From: JBFWVJ01 sp050246795
GTDB taxonomy: Bacteria > Patescibacteriota > Gracilibacteria > JAUYGZ01
NCBI GenBank assembly: GCA_050246795.1
Contig: JBFWVJ010000005.1
Location: forward strand, 59,594 to 123,593
Length of the DNA stretch: 64,000 nt
Reading direction: 5' to 3'
Shown here: positions 42,869-51,286 of the stretch, piece after piece
How positions within the stretch are numbered: position 1 is the stretch's first letter
Layout: each line of letters starts with the position of its first letter
Translations under genes and position numbers: made by a program
Notes under the pieces: model-generated
Told to the model about the DNA's origin: nothing
What the model saw: only the letters and a program-made list of their open reading frames with translations
Databases searched by the model: none

Positions 42869-45800
42869 TTAAGGTGTTATTTCAATAATTAGTTCGTCAA
42901 GAACCTTGTAAACACCTTCCAAATCTTCGTTGTAGCTTGCTGTATAATTAAATGTAATTACTTGTCGTTCATTAGTATCATAATTTTTGGCTTTAATTGC
43001 ATTTCTGTTCTTTTCCCAGTAAACAGTAAGTCTTTCTCTGTCTAAAACCTTTGTGAATTCGTTAATATTAGGGATGTACTTGGTTTCACGGGAGTGTCCG
43101 AAGGTGTGGCTAAGATTGATAAGTAGGTAGTCCAAAAAATGCATGTGGTTATTTTGGTTTATTTCCGGATTAAAGCAGCGGTCAAATAGATAGTCATTTA
43201 CCGCCATATTTATGGCTTTCCCATCATTTTTTCCGCTGATGTCGTAATATCCACAACCAATTCCTAGGTTTATTACGTAATTCCCAAGTTGGTAAATTAT
43301 GAATGATTTCATTCCGGATTTTAATGCAGAGAGCCTGTAGTTAATATTATCAACACTTCCAGATTCGACTTTTTGACCTACATAGTTTGAATAATTTCCG
43401 CATGCATCATCTAGGGTTAATTTATCAATTTCATCAAAAATATTTATTCCTTTGTCAATAAATGACGTTTTAAAAATACTAAAGACTTTTTGTGAAATCT
43501 CTCGCATTTCCTCTACCAGAATGTCTTTGGTGTTTCCCTCAGTAGGGGCGTTTTGATCACCATGCTTTGATAATGCCCTTGATAGGTTGTAAATATCCCC
43601 CCCCCTGTCAGAACAACATCTTAATCTGAATAATATTAGATCGTGAAAACCCATAATTCCTCTACTTTCCTCACCCAAAATCTCTAAAACACTATTCCCT
43701 TCGTGATCATTTTCTCCAAATATCCAGTCGGCAATTTTTGTTACATTCTCGGTAGTGTTCCGCGAAGAGTGTTTGCCTTCTTCGTCTGTCCATCCGACTT
43801 GGTCAAGTAATTTTGCGATTATAAAAACTAATGTACTGCGAAAACCCACATCAATACTTTCTATTTCAAGCAACGAATGGTTCGGCAAAATTTGAATCGC
43901 ATAATTTATCACCTCTATTGATTTTTCTACTTTGTATTCTTGATTCGGACTATTAATTAACACTGTCCAAAGTTGCTCATGTGTTTTTTCGCTTCTAGTG
44001 TTTGCATATTCATCCTGAGCAAAAACATCAACAATATCTCCCTCTAAGAGAATCTTGTCTTTTTCCTGAAGATAAAATTTGTATTGTTCGGTTTTTTCAA
44101 GACTAATCATTTTTGTTATCAAGTTCACGTATTTTTCCAAATTTCTACCTCTTGAATTCCAATACGAACCATTAAAGCATGCATAGGATGTTTCCATTTC
44201 CCTTGTAATTTCACCACTACGTATTCCCTTGTCTGATACTTTTAATTTCTCTTTAACGCCAAAGACTTTGTTCAAAATAAATTTTTTATCTTCCGACGAT
44301 AGATCTGCTAAATATTTCTCGTATTCATCTGAATTTTTGTATTTTCCCTGCCCGGGTCCTTCATATTCGTAGATTGTAGAGAAAAATCCATTTTTACCCT
44401 GTGTTTCAGTGTCATGTATCTTTCGGAAAATGTTCGGATAATTTACATAAATGAGTAAAAGAATCACTAAATCATGTTTATCGATATCACTATATTTAAA
44501 ATCCATCTTTTCTAACCCAAGAAGCACTGCGGTATTCATTAATCTTTTTATTTTTCTTGCATCGCCGATAAATGGCCGATAATGATGAAAGTCTTTAGCC
44601 TGAAAAATATCTTTAAGCCCTTCGGAAACTATTGAAACAAGCCTTGTATCTGCCAATCTGTTCCTTGCTAAAGAGTTAGTTTTATTCTCTGTAAAAAACT
44701 TCGATAACTTGTCGTTATCGAGAAAAATACTAGTCTTTACGTTTACAAATTTTTCCAGAAACTCAGAGATTTTTCCTGTATCAATAGAGTCCTTTTCAAG
44801 TGCTGAAATATTTTCGGTATCGTAGCAAAGTACATAAGATAAATTAGGTAAGGTGAATGATTTTTTTATTACGAATAGAACCTCCTTTATTGACTCGAAA
44901 CTCAACCGATCTAGATCGTCAATAATGATAATTATCTTTCTATCCAGTGTTAACAAAACTGATTCCAGTCTTTCGAAGATATCTTCGAGTGAATCACCAG
45001 CCAAAGGTATATCAAAACTCAATCCAAATAAGGAAAATGAAGCTTTTGGGTCTTTCAAATATTTTTCATATTTTGAAATTAGTGATCCAATTTCAGGCGC
45101 AAAGGTGTGGTTATTGATTTCCCTTTCTAGCCCGTTAATAAACCTTTCTAATAAATTATCCTGATTTTCGTACCTTAAAGGATCAAATTTATAAATAATC
45201 ATTTCTTTTTTGTATTTTTCATCCCAATATTCTTTGCAAAGATTTACAAAGGTTGATTTACCTGTACCCCAAGGAGCATCAATACCAAAAACCAAACTTT
45301 CAGATGAGCCTTGATTGAAAACTTTATCAGCAAATTGTTCAGCTTGAGATATGAAGCCAAAACCATCTTCATCTTTATTTTTTCCTTCTTGATCACTGAT
45401 AAAAAAGGATTCTTGATCTTTTTTCTTGGAAAACCGAATTTGTATTTTTCTCAAAATTTGAGCAACTACAAATAGTAATGGTAATAATAGCAAGATTCTT
45501 AGCCCCTCCCATGATAAGAAACCAATCCATCTTGAGAAAATATCCAGTCCAAACCCCTCAAAAACGTATGTTAGGTATGAGCCTGCAAGTAATACGATCA
45601 GCAAATCTAATCTCCAGCTTGTTATTAGTATTCCTAATCTCCTCCAAAAATCTCTCCTTAGTACGCAAAAGAAAAGAATCAATAGGTATGATACCCCAAT
45701 TAATAGTATACATTTTTCGCCCTGATTGGCTTTGGCTAGCTCGATGAATTGAATTTCAATGATACTTGATAAGTAGATCACTTCCGTAAACACCAGACCA

Positions 45801-45880
45801 ATAAAGAATGTCTTCAGAATTGTTGAGAAATTTACCAACAGATGTGATTTAACTTGAGTTTCTTGTTTAGATGGAGCCAT
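42869..45880 (-). CDS. KAP-family P-loop NTPase, membrane-anchored
   Basis: 1003 aa. Four hydrophobic helices occupy residues ~15-145, then a KAP NTPase: Walker A GIDAPWGTGKST (199-210) and Walker B IIIIIDDLDRL (316-326), followed by FESIKEVLFVIKKSF. The C-terminal ~550 residues are helical and unrecognised. KAP proteins occur in some phage-defence and membrane-associated systems. A G9 tract (43597-43605 on the plus strand as C9) lies in the coding region. It is upstream of the R-M operon in the same module. Confidence 0.8.
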   Translation of the reverse strand: MAPSKQETQVKSHLLVNFSTILKTFFIGLVFTEVIYLSSIIEIQFIELAKANQGEKCILLIGVSYLLILFFCVLRRDFWRRLGILITSWRLDLLIVLLAGSYLTYVFEGFGLDIFSRWIGFLSWEGLRILLLLPLLFVVAQILRKIQIRFSKKKDQESFFISDQEGKNKDEDGFGFISQAEQFADKVFNQGSSESLVFGIDAPWGTGKSTFVNLCKEYWDEKYKKEMIIYKFDPLRYENQDNLLERFINGLEREINNHTFAPEIGSLISKYEKYLKDPKASFSLFGLSFDIPLAGDSLEDIFERLESVLLTLDRKIIIIIDDLDRLSFESIKEVLFVIKKSFTLPNLSYVLCYDTENISALEKDSIDTGKISEFLEKFVNVKTSIFLDNDKLSKFFTENKTNSLARNRLADTRLVSIVSEGLKDIFQAKDFHHYRPFIGDARKIKRLMNTAVLLGLEKMDFKYSDIDKHDLVILLLIYVNYPNIFRKIHDTETQGKNGFFSTIYEYEGPGQGKYKNSDEYEKYLADLSSEDKKFILNKVFGVKEKLKVSDKGIRSGEITREMETSYACFNGSYWNSRGRNLEKYVNLITKMISLEKTEQYKFYLQEKDKILLEGDIVDVFAQDEYANTRSEKTHEQLWTVLINSPNQEYKVEKSIEVINYAIQILPNHSLLEIESIDVGFRSTLVFIIAKLLDQVGWTDEEGKHSSRNTTENVTKIADWIFGENDHEGNSVLEILGEESRGIMGFHDLILFRLRCCSDRGGDIYNLSRALSKHGDQNAPTEGNTKDILVEEMREISQKVFSIFKTSFIDKGINIFDEIDKLTLDDACGNYSNYVGQKVESGSVDNINYRLSALKSGMKSFIIYQLGNYVINLGIGCGYYDISGKNDGKAINMAVNDYLFDRCFNPEINQNNHMHFLDYLLINLSHTFGHSRETKYIPNINEFTKVLDRERLTVYWEKNRNAIKAKNYDTNERQVITFNYTASYNEDLEGVYKVLDELIIEITP
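43597..43605. repeat. C9/G9 homopolymer within the KAP gene
   Basis: Nine C on the plus strand, so nine G in the coding strand, encoding DRGGD at about residue 760. Slippage would truncate the C-terminal quarter of the protein. Confidence 0.7.
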
Positions 45881-45954
45881 AGTTCGATGTTTTTACAAAA
45901 TCCATAGTTATTTTATAGCTAAGTATCGTATTTCAGAAATTATAAAAAAGTTTT

Positions 45955-46094
45955 TCACTCGCGTTTTCAGTGAGCGAGTGAAATCCAAAAAACCCTCATA
46001 TAAATAAGAAAAAATCCTGTCCAAAATTCCTTATTGCACCCTTAAAAAGCAGAGTAAAAAATACAAAAAAGAAGAAGGCGGATGTCATCAGATC
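45955..46094. repeat. Cassette-end repeat B, copy 2
   Basis: Near-identical to 38831-38971: hairpin CACTCG...CGAGTG (45956-45980), CCAAAAAACCCTCATA, AATCCTGTCCAAAATTCC and an arm ending in GTCATCAGATC. Its ~75-bp right part is complementary to the other end of the same module (40172-40250). No gene in this stretch. Confidence 0.85.
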
Positions 46095-46202
46095 GTTTGC
46101 GGTATGTGCGATGTCGCCAGTGGTACACTATTTCCCACCACTGAGCGATATGGGTGGAGCTGAGAGGGTTCTTGGAGGTGGGCGGAACCGCCACATACCG
46201 CT
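46095..46202. other. attC-like structured site S6
   Basis: GTTT then GCGGTATGTG (46099-46108) pairs with CACATACCGC (46192-46201), then T. Inner stem CAGTGGT (46118-46124)/ACCACTG (46137-46143) is perfect and differs from S2 and S3 by compensatory changes. Core CGATATGGGTGGA. Left flank CAGATC, right flank GATATATG. Confidence 0.75.
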
Positions 46203-46280
46203 GATATATGACGTACATGCCTTCCTTTAATCCCGCCCCAAAGCGGGATTGCTTTTAAAGAACCGAATTTGATTTTTTCC

Positions 46281-46325
46281 GTTTGGTGAAGGGCAAGAGG
46301 GCAGGGGTGAATTGCCCTTTACCAA
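46281..46325 (-). ncRNA. Stem-loop of the GAGGG/GGGGTGAA family, copy 4
   Basis: TTTGGT (46281-46286) and AGGGCAA pair with TTGCCCT and ACCAAA (46320-46325) around GAGGGCAGGGGTGAA. It lies 5 nt past the stop of the methyltransferase on the minus strand. A separate terminator-like hairpin, CCCGC...GCGGG, is at ~46234-46250. Confidence 0.55.
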
Positions 46326-46330
46326 ACCCC

Positions 46331-47308
46331 CTAAATTACTTGTTGAAGTTCTGTGATCTTATTAAGTTCTGCATCAAGTGTTAATTGCCGAGGCTTTAAT
46401 CTCGCACTGTTGTTGTTTTTATCGCTTATATACTCTTGTAAACATTTACCTACGAATTCAGCTAGTTTAACAGGTACTGCATTACCAATTAACTGCTCTA
46501 AGGCAGTTTTCCCGCCGGTCCATTTGAATGTTTTTGGAAAAGTTTGAATATAACTTCTTTCAATTGTTGTAAGAGGTCGTATGTCTTTTGAAATCGCTGC
46601 AGAATCAGCAGAATGTCCTTTATATCCTTTAGGGAGTGGTCGGTTTACACCTCTTATTGTTGGGCTTGGTTCGTTAATACTAAATATGCCACGCCTATTA
46701 TAGTTTCGTGGGTGCCTATAATAATGTTCAATTCCTAGGCTATTTCCTAAATAATCCTTAATGGTCATTGGTTTTTTTGAAAAGTTTTTCTCAAAATACA
46801 ATTCCAGAAACCCATCTTCACCATTTAATTCTCCGATCATAAAAAATCGTTTCCTTTTTTGTGGTGCCCCGCAAAAACTGGCATCTAAAACTTTATATGT
46901 AAGGCCGTAATTAGCTTCCTTAAATTCTTTTATTGCTTCTTTTAAGATGTTGCTTTTTAGTATTCTATCCACGTTTTCCATAACGAACCATTTTGGTTTT
47001 ACATTTTTGATAATTCTAGCAAATGACATAGTTAGATCAGCTCTTCCTCCTGTTTCATCTCGTTTGCCAGCACTTGAAAAATCTTGACATGGAGGACCGC
47101 CTATTATTAGAGAGGGTGAATATTTTTCGAACAAACTAGTATCTTCAGTGTTTGATAAATCATATTTTATAATCGGATGATCAAAATTTTTGCTGTAGAT
47201 TTCTATAGCAGGATCCCAATTATCAAAAGCAGCAATAATATTGAATCCTGCATTTTGAAACCCTAGCGATAATCCGCCACAGCCTGCAAATAAATCGATT
47301 GTAATCAT
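46331..47308 (-). CDS. DNA (cytosine-5) methyltransferase, partner of HindVP-like enzyme
   Basis: 325 aa. Motif I TIDLFAGCGGLSLGFQ, motif IV GGPPCQDFS with the catalytic Cys, motif VI VMENVDRI, motif VIII CGAPQKRKRFFMIG, then TRD and motif X LIGNAVPVKLAEFV. It lies 9 nt downstream of the restriction gene. Distinct from the methyltransferase in module C2: only the shared motifs align. Confidence 0.92.
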   Translation of the reverse strand: MITIDLFAGCGGLSLGFQNAGFNIIAAFDNWDPAIEIYSKNFDHPIIKYDLSNTEDTSLFEKYSPSLIIGGPPCQDFSSAGKRDETGGRADLTMSFARIIKNVKPKWFVMENVDRILKSNILKEAIKEFKEANYGLTYKVLDASFCGAPQKRKRFFMIGELNGEDGFLELYFEKNFSKKPMTIKDYLGNSLGIEHYYRHPRNYNRRGIFSINEPSPTIRGVNRPLPKGYKGHSADSAAISKDIRPLTTIERSYIQTFPKTFKWTGGKTALEQLIGNAVPVKLAEFVGKCLQEYISDKNNNSARLKPRQLTLDAELNKITELQQVI

Positions 47309-47317
47309 ACAATTCTC

Positions 47318-48397
47318 TTAATTATCAAATAAGTTTGGAGTGTTTTGAATTATTCCATCTAACCTTCTTTCAGGGCTTAATAATTGTTGACCTCCGCCAA
47401 GTATTATTTCTTTTATTTGAGTTTTTTTTACGCGAGGATTGCTTTGTTCTTCGGATTTTAGATATGGATAGGTAAAACGTCCGCTTACTGCAAAGGCTTT
47501 GTCGTTTTTTGTGTTATATGATAATTCATCTATTATTTTTTTGTGGTCAACAATTTTGTCTTTTGAATAGTCAGTAAGCATTTTAGTCAGCCATATTACA
47601 GAACGAACCTGTCTCGATATTTTTCCTCTGTTTTGTTTTAATTCTTTTTTTGCGACATCAAAAAATAGGCGAGTAAACGCGAAATCACTCCAAACAAAAA
47701 TATCCAAACACCCATCTGCTAATAATGCAGATTTGCCGTTTGTTTTCCATACAGGCTGCATAACCAATGGACTTTGTCGATCGCCATCAAATATTAAAAG
47801 TTCATCCATTGCTTTGATCATTTTATCTAAATGAGGCAAAACGCTTAGCCCTTCAGTCCAATCTTTGATTTTATAAAACCTACTAAAGCGGTCCTGGAGT
47901 ATTTTTGGTTCTTTTTCAAAAGCGATAATGATGCTAAGTGCCATGTAGACAATCGTGTCTGGCCTGACTACTATTTCGCAGCTATATTGGCCTTCATCTC
48001 TGTTACATGTTGAATTATCTGGGATGGCTGTAAGTTTTATTTCAATTCCTCTTAAGCATTCCCCACTTCTTAAGTCCATTGTTACAAGATCAATCCTCGG
48101 TAGATTCCCAACAACCAATTTTTGAAAAGGGGCATGATCTCTTTCAAATGCGAAATATAAATTTTCGGAATCGTATTTTTCCCCAAAAAGTCTACTCGTG
48201 CTTATAAACTCATGTTCAACTTTTAGTTGCTTGTTAATTTTTATGTACTTTAAATCGATATTTTTGCTCGCCATAAAACATGCAAGAGCAGCAGGAAAAG
48301 ATGAGTTGAATTGATTTTTCCCCCAATTATCTTTTTTGGAAAAATCTCTGTTTGAATGATTAATGCCAAATAATGCTGGGCTGGTTTTTTTATTCAT
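47318..48397 (-). CDS. Type II restriction endonuclease, HindVP-like
   Basis: Start chosen at ATG 48397 (MNKKTSPALFGINHSN); the frame is open to 48433. 359 aa. The opening PALFGINHSNRDFSKKDNWG and KNQFNSSFPAALACFM match my memory of the HindVP family (GRCGYC). LPRIDLVTMDLRSGECLRGIEIKLTAIPD has the D...ExK nuclease core. It is expected to cut unmethylated sites, with protection by the downstream methyltransferase. Family assignment is from memory. Confidence 0.65.
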   Translation of the reverse strand: MNKKTSPALFGINHSNRDFSKKDNWGKNQFNSSFPAALACFMASKNIDLKYIKINKQLKVEHEFISTSRLFGEKYDSENLYFAFERDHAPFQKLVVGNLPRIDLVTMDLRSGECLRGIEIKLTAIPDNSTCNRDEGQYSCEIVVRPDTIVYMALSIIIAFEKEPKILQDRFSRFYKIKDWTEGLSVLPHLDKMIKAMDELLIFDGDRQSPLVMQPVWKTNGKSALLADGCLDIFVWSDFAFTRLFFDVAKKELKQNRGKISRQVRSVIWLTKMLTDYSKDKIVDHKKIIDELSYNTKNDKAFAVSGRFTYPYLKSEEQSNPRVKKTQIKEIILGGGQQLLSPERRLDGIIQNTPNLFDN

Positions 48398-48493
48398 AGT
48401 GCTGATATACGGACAGTATCTTATCTTGTTCAATCATTTTTATAAATAGGCGTTTTTTTCGCAGATTTTGAAGAATACCCTGAAATATAGCTA

Positions 48494-50923
48494 CTACAAT
48501 CCTTGAGATAATTTTTTCTCTAAGGTTTCCCACTTATCTGTGCCGAAAATATTGTAAGGTTTGCTTTTTCTTTTCGTGCGAATGTATCTAAAAAACTCTT
48601 CAGCGGCGAGTGAATTATTGTTAAGTACTCTTTGCCAATTGTTTAGCAACCATTCTCCTATTTTTACAACCAGTTGATCTTTAAGTACTATTAATCTTCC
48701 TTGTCTAGGAAAATTGTTAAATTCACACAAGTTTGATAAAACCTTATCTAAGCCTGTATTCTCAACTGAATTAGTTATAAATGCGTAAATTCCTAAATTT
48801 CCCATTCGATAAGGTTCTTTTGACTTATCTATGAGCCAGTTAATGTATCCTTTTTGAATTTTCAAGTCCCTCGAACTTAAATTGTAACTAACTCCGTAAG
48901 TGTATTTTGCATCCCAACCAAAAAGACGTTTTCTTTTCCTCCGGTTTGAGTTTCTGTACCCATAACAGCAATAACCATCTGGTACGTTTTTTCCTTTATA
49001 TTCAGTTCCTAACCTAATTACGTCGGGAACTATTCCTTGAAACACATTAGTAATATCTATCTCAAACATATCCTCATTGTAATCTTCTGGTTTATCTTTA
49101 AGTCTATTAACTGAGGATCTTAAATTTTCGAAGATTCTTTCCAATACCTTTTGTTCTTGGTTTTCAACAAGGGGCAAGAATGTTAGGTGTGCTTGCTCAT
49201 TTACTAGTTTCCCCAATGCAATATGTAGTGGCACGATATCACATCCTAAACTTCTTATATGATCAATTTTTCCAGAAATATCTGGATCAACTATTGCGAT
49301 AATCCCAAAGCCTTCTTTTAAAAGATCTTCCGCAAATTCTAGGTCTTTTTTGTTTGATATGATAAAGCTGAATGTTGATAAGTTTTTAATTGGGTTATGT
49401 AAACGGAGAACCGTTTTCTTATAACTTCTTCGTTGTTTGTACGGAATCAATGTTGCTTTATAGCTTGGTAAATTTGTTTCTAGGTTGTTGCATAGCTGTC
49501 TAATTATCGATAATTCTTGCGTTTTAATGTTAATTGCTTCCCCAACAACAGTCATACTTTCCCTATCGCAATTTGGACATGTCCAGCTATCCCATGATGT
49601 AGAATAGCAATTTTGGCACTTTCGTTTGGCTATTTTAGATGGTTTTTTAATAAATTTTTGCCGTATTAGCTTAATTAACAATTTTTCAACTTGTTCTGGA
49701 ACTGGTGGAAATGTTGGGATTTTTTTGTCTTTCAGAATTTTCTCTAAAATAAATTCATCAGTCAGAAGTTCAACAATGAGACGTGATTCTTTTACATTAA
49801 TTTCCAATCTCTCATTAAGATCTGCGAGTATCGCTTCTTCAAATTCTATTGAATGTCTTTTGGCTGTTACGTTGATAAATAGTCGCTTCCATTCGTCACC
49901 ATAAAGATAGGCAGTTCCTATTTTTCCTTGATGTTGGTAATCAACGCTTTTTAGTGCATCAATTCCTAAATCCTTCCAAACGTTTTCAATACTTGACAAT
50001 GCTGCGTCTAATGACGTGTTGCCGTTAACCTTCAACCTCATACTGGGTTGTGACTCCATTAATGTTGATTTAAATACAACACAGTTTAAGAGTGTTCCAT
50101 GAGTTGGATTTGAAGCGAGAAGTTTTTTTAGTACCTCATTTTTGTTTTGTTCACAGTCTAGACGAGGAGTCGCAATAGAGTCTTTAAAAAGTATGTATCT
50201 CACGTATCTTTGCATTAATTGTATTTCCTTTTTGCTTCCCGTTACTATACCAATTTTTTTATTTGCTTTATCAAAAATGAGGATTGTATGTGTCATTCTT
50301 TGGACTTCAACGTTTTTGTTTTCCCCCCTAATAACCTTTGCTGCAATTGGCTTAGAAAATAATATTAATCGTAATCCTCCAATCCTAAGATTGAATCTTA
50401 TTTTTCTGGCAATTTTCAGGTTTCGATTTAAGTAGTTTTTTAATGATTCTGCCTTGTCAATAATCTGTGACTCAATCGAATCGGATGTTTCGTTATTTAT
50501 TACTCTAAACCAGGTATTTGGTGATCCCCTTCGGCGATAGGTGGAGTATACAAAAATGTCCTCGGGATATTTATTTTCATCAAATAGGTCTTCTACAACT
50601 TTGAAATATATATCTTTTTCAACCAATGATGGGTCATTTTTGGCTTCTCGAATTATTGATAGTCCGTGTTGATCAATAAATTTCTTTACCAACAGTAGTT
50701 TTAGCAGAGCGTGGTTTCTTTTAAGCAATAAATGGTTGTGGTTGCTTAGATCAATTCCCGTCTTATTTCGTATAAACTCTCTTTCTGTCTCATCAAATGT
50801 TCTAAAGAATGTTTTTAGTTTGTGGAGTTCAGTCTCAATCAATGTTTCGTTTGTACCCAAAGTGACTTCTAGCTCCAGCCATTGTCTTTTTTCGTCTGCC
50901 GAAAGAAGGGATTCGTGTCTCAT
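48494..50923 (-). CDS. Large uncharacterised protein with zinc ribbon and PD-(D/E)xK-like core
   Basis: 809 aa, not recognised. Visible features: a zinc ribbon CQNCYSTSWDSWTCPNC at ~440-456; a Rossmann-like stretch (FAEDLLKEGFGIIAIVDPDISGKID) at ~545-570; and a C-terminal GIVPDVIRLG followed ~30 residues later by RLFGWDAKYTYG, which fits PD...DxK of restriction-type nucleases, then a region found in type II-like enzymes (IQKGYINWLIDKS). It precedes the HindVP-like genes on the same strand with a ~96-nt gap. Probably a nuclease of a defence system; the family is undetermined. Confidence 0.5.
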   Translation of the reverse strand: MRHESLLSADEKRQWLELEVTLGTNETLIETELHKLKTFFRTFDETEREFIRNKTGIDLSNHNHLLLKRNHALLKLLLVKKFIDQHGLSIIREAKNDPSLVEKDIYFKVVEDLFDENKYPEDIFVYSTYRRRGSPNTWFRVINNETSDSIESQIIDKAESLKNYLNRNLKIARKIRFNLRIGGLRLILFSKPIAAKVIRGENKNVEVQRMTHTILIFDKANKKIGIVTGSKKEIQLMQRYVRYILFKDSIATPRLDCEQNKNEVLKKLLASNPTHGTLLNCVVFKSTLMESQPSMRLKVNGNTSLDAALSSIENVWKDLGIDALKSVDYQHQGKIGTAYLYGDEWKRLFINVTAKRHSIEFEEAILADLNERLEINVKESRLIVELLTDEFILEKILKDKKIPTFPPVPEQVEKLLIKLIRQKFIKKPSKIAKRKCQNCYSTSWDSWTCPNCDRESMTVVGEAINIKTQELSIIRQLCNNLETNLPSYKATLIPYKQRRSYKKTVLRLHNPIKNLSTFSFIISNKKDLEFAEDLLKEGFGIIAIVDPDISGKIDHIRSLGCDIVPLHIALGKLVNEQAHLTFLPLVENQEQKVLERIFENLRSSVNRLKDKPEDYNEDMFEIDITNVFQGIVPDVIRLGTEYKGKNVPDGYCCYGYRNSNRRKRKRLFGWDAKYTYGVSYNLSSRDLKIQKGYINWLIDKSKEPYRMGNLGIYAFITNSVENTGLDKVLSNLCEFNNFPRQGRLIVLKDQLVVKIGEWLLNNWQRVLNNNSLAAEEFFRYIRTKRKSKPYNIFGTDKWETLEKKLSQGL

Positions 50924-51061
50924 GTTTGCTGTGAAAAACTAATTTCAAATTATAGAAATTTTATACTTATACAAGTTTTATCTATTAGTCAAGTTCGCGA
51001 ATTGACACCCTGATATTTCCTTTTTTTGAGCTTTATAGATATTCCATTATTTCAATAAAAA

Positions 51062-51193
51062 CGTTTTCGGAGCGATTTCGGGGAGCGGAGAAAACTCCAA
51101 TAACTCCCTCTATAAATAAGAGAAAAAATCAAATTCGGTTCTTTTAAAGCTGAGGCCTTAAGCCTCAAAAGGAAGGCATGTATGTCATATATC
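51062..51193. repeat. Cassette-end repeat A, copy 2
   Basis: Close copy of 29818-29951: GTTTTCGGAGCG hairpin, GCTGAGGCCTTAAGCCTC, AAGGAAGGCATGTATGTCAT, then ATATC at 51193. About 55 bp is complementary to the opposite end of module C1 (46203-46280). Confidence 0.85.
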
Positions 51194-51268
51194 TCCTGAA
51201 TAAACGACGTGTAGTCCTGTCAACTCCAAAAATTTGCCTGTTATACGAACTCGGAGTATTCAGGAGAT
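51191..51268. other. attI-like region: 12-bp inverted repeat beside the recombinase gene
   Basis: ATCTCCTGAATA (51191-51202) and TATTCAGGAGAT (51257-51268) are perfect inverted repeats around 54 nt. The left arm touches the end of module C1. The interior lacks the TATGGGTG core of S1-S6. On the minus strand a TTGACA (51224-51219) could be a -35 element of a promoter reading into the array. It starts 18 nt before the recombinase ATG. Confidence 0.55.
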
Positions 51269-51286
51269 GAATAAGAGTTTTTTTAG

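Noticed and set aside
29952..46202. Reading the repeated S sites as a CRISPR array
   Set aside because: Units are 108-131 bp, differ in sequence, and are separated by 0.7-6.5 kb of genes; no cas genes are present.
51203..51256. A confident sigma-70 promoter (Pc) reading into the array
   Set aside because: TTGACA is present but no good -10 box follows at 16-18 nt, so it is only mentioned as possible.
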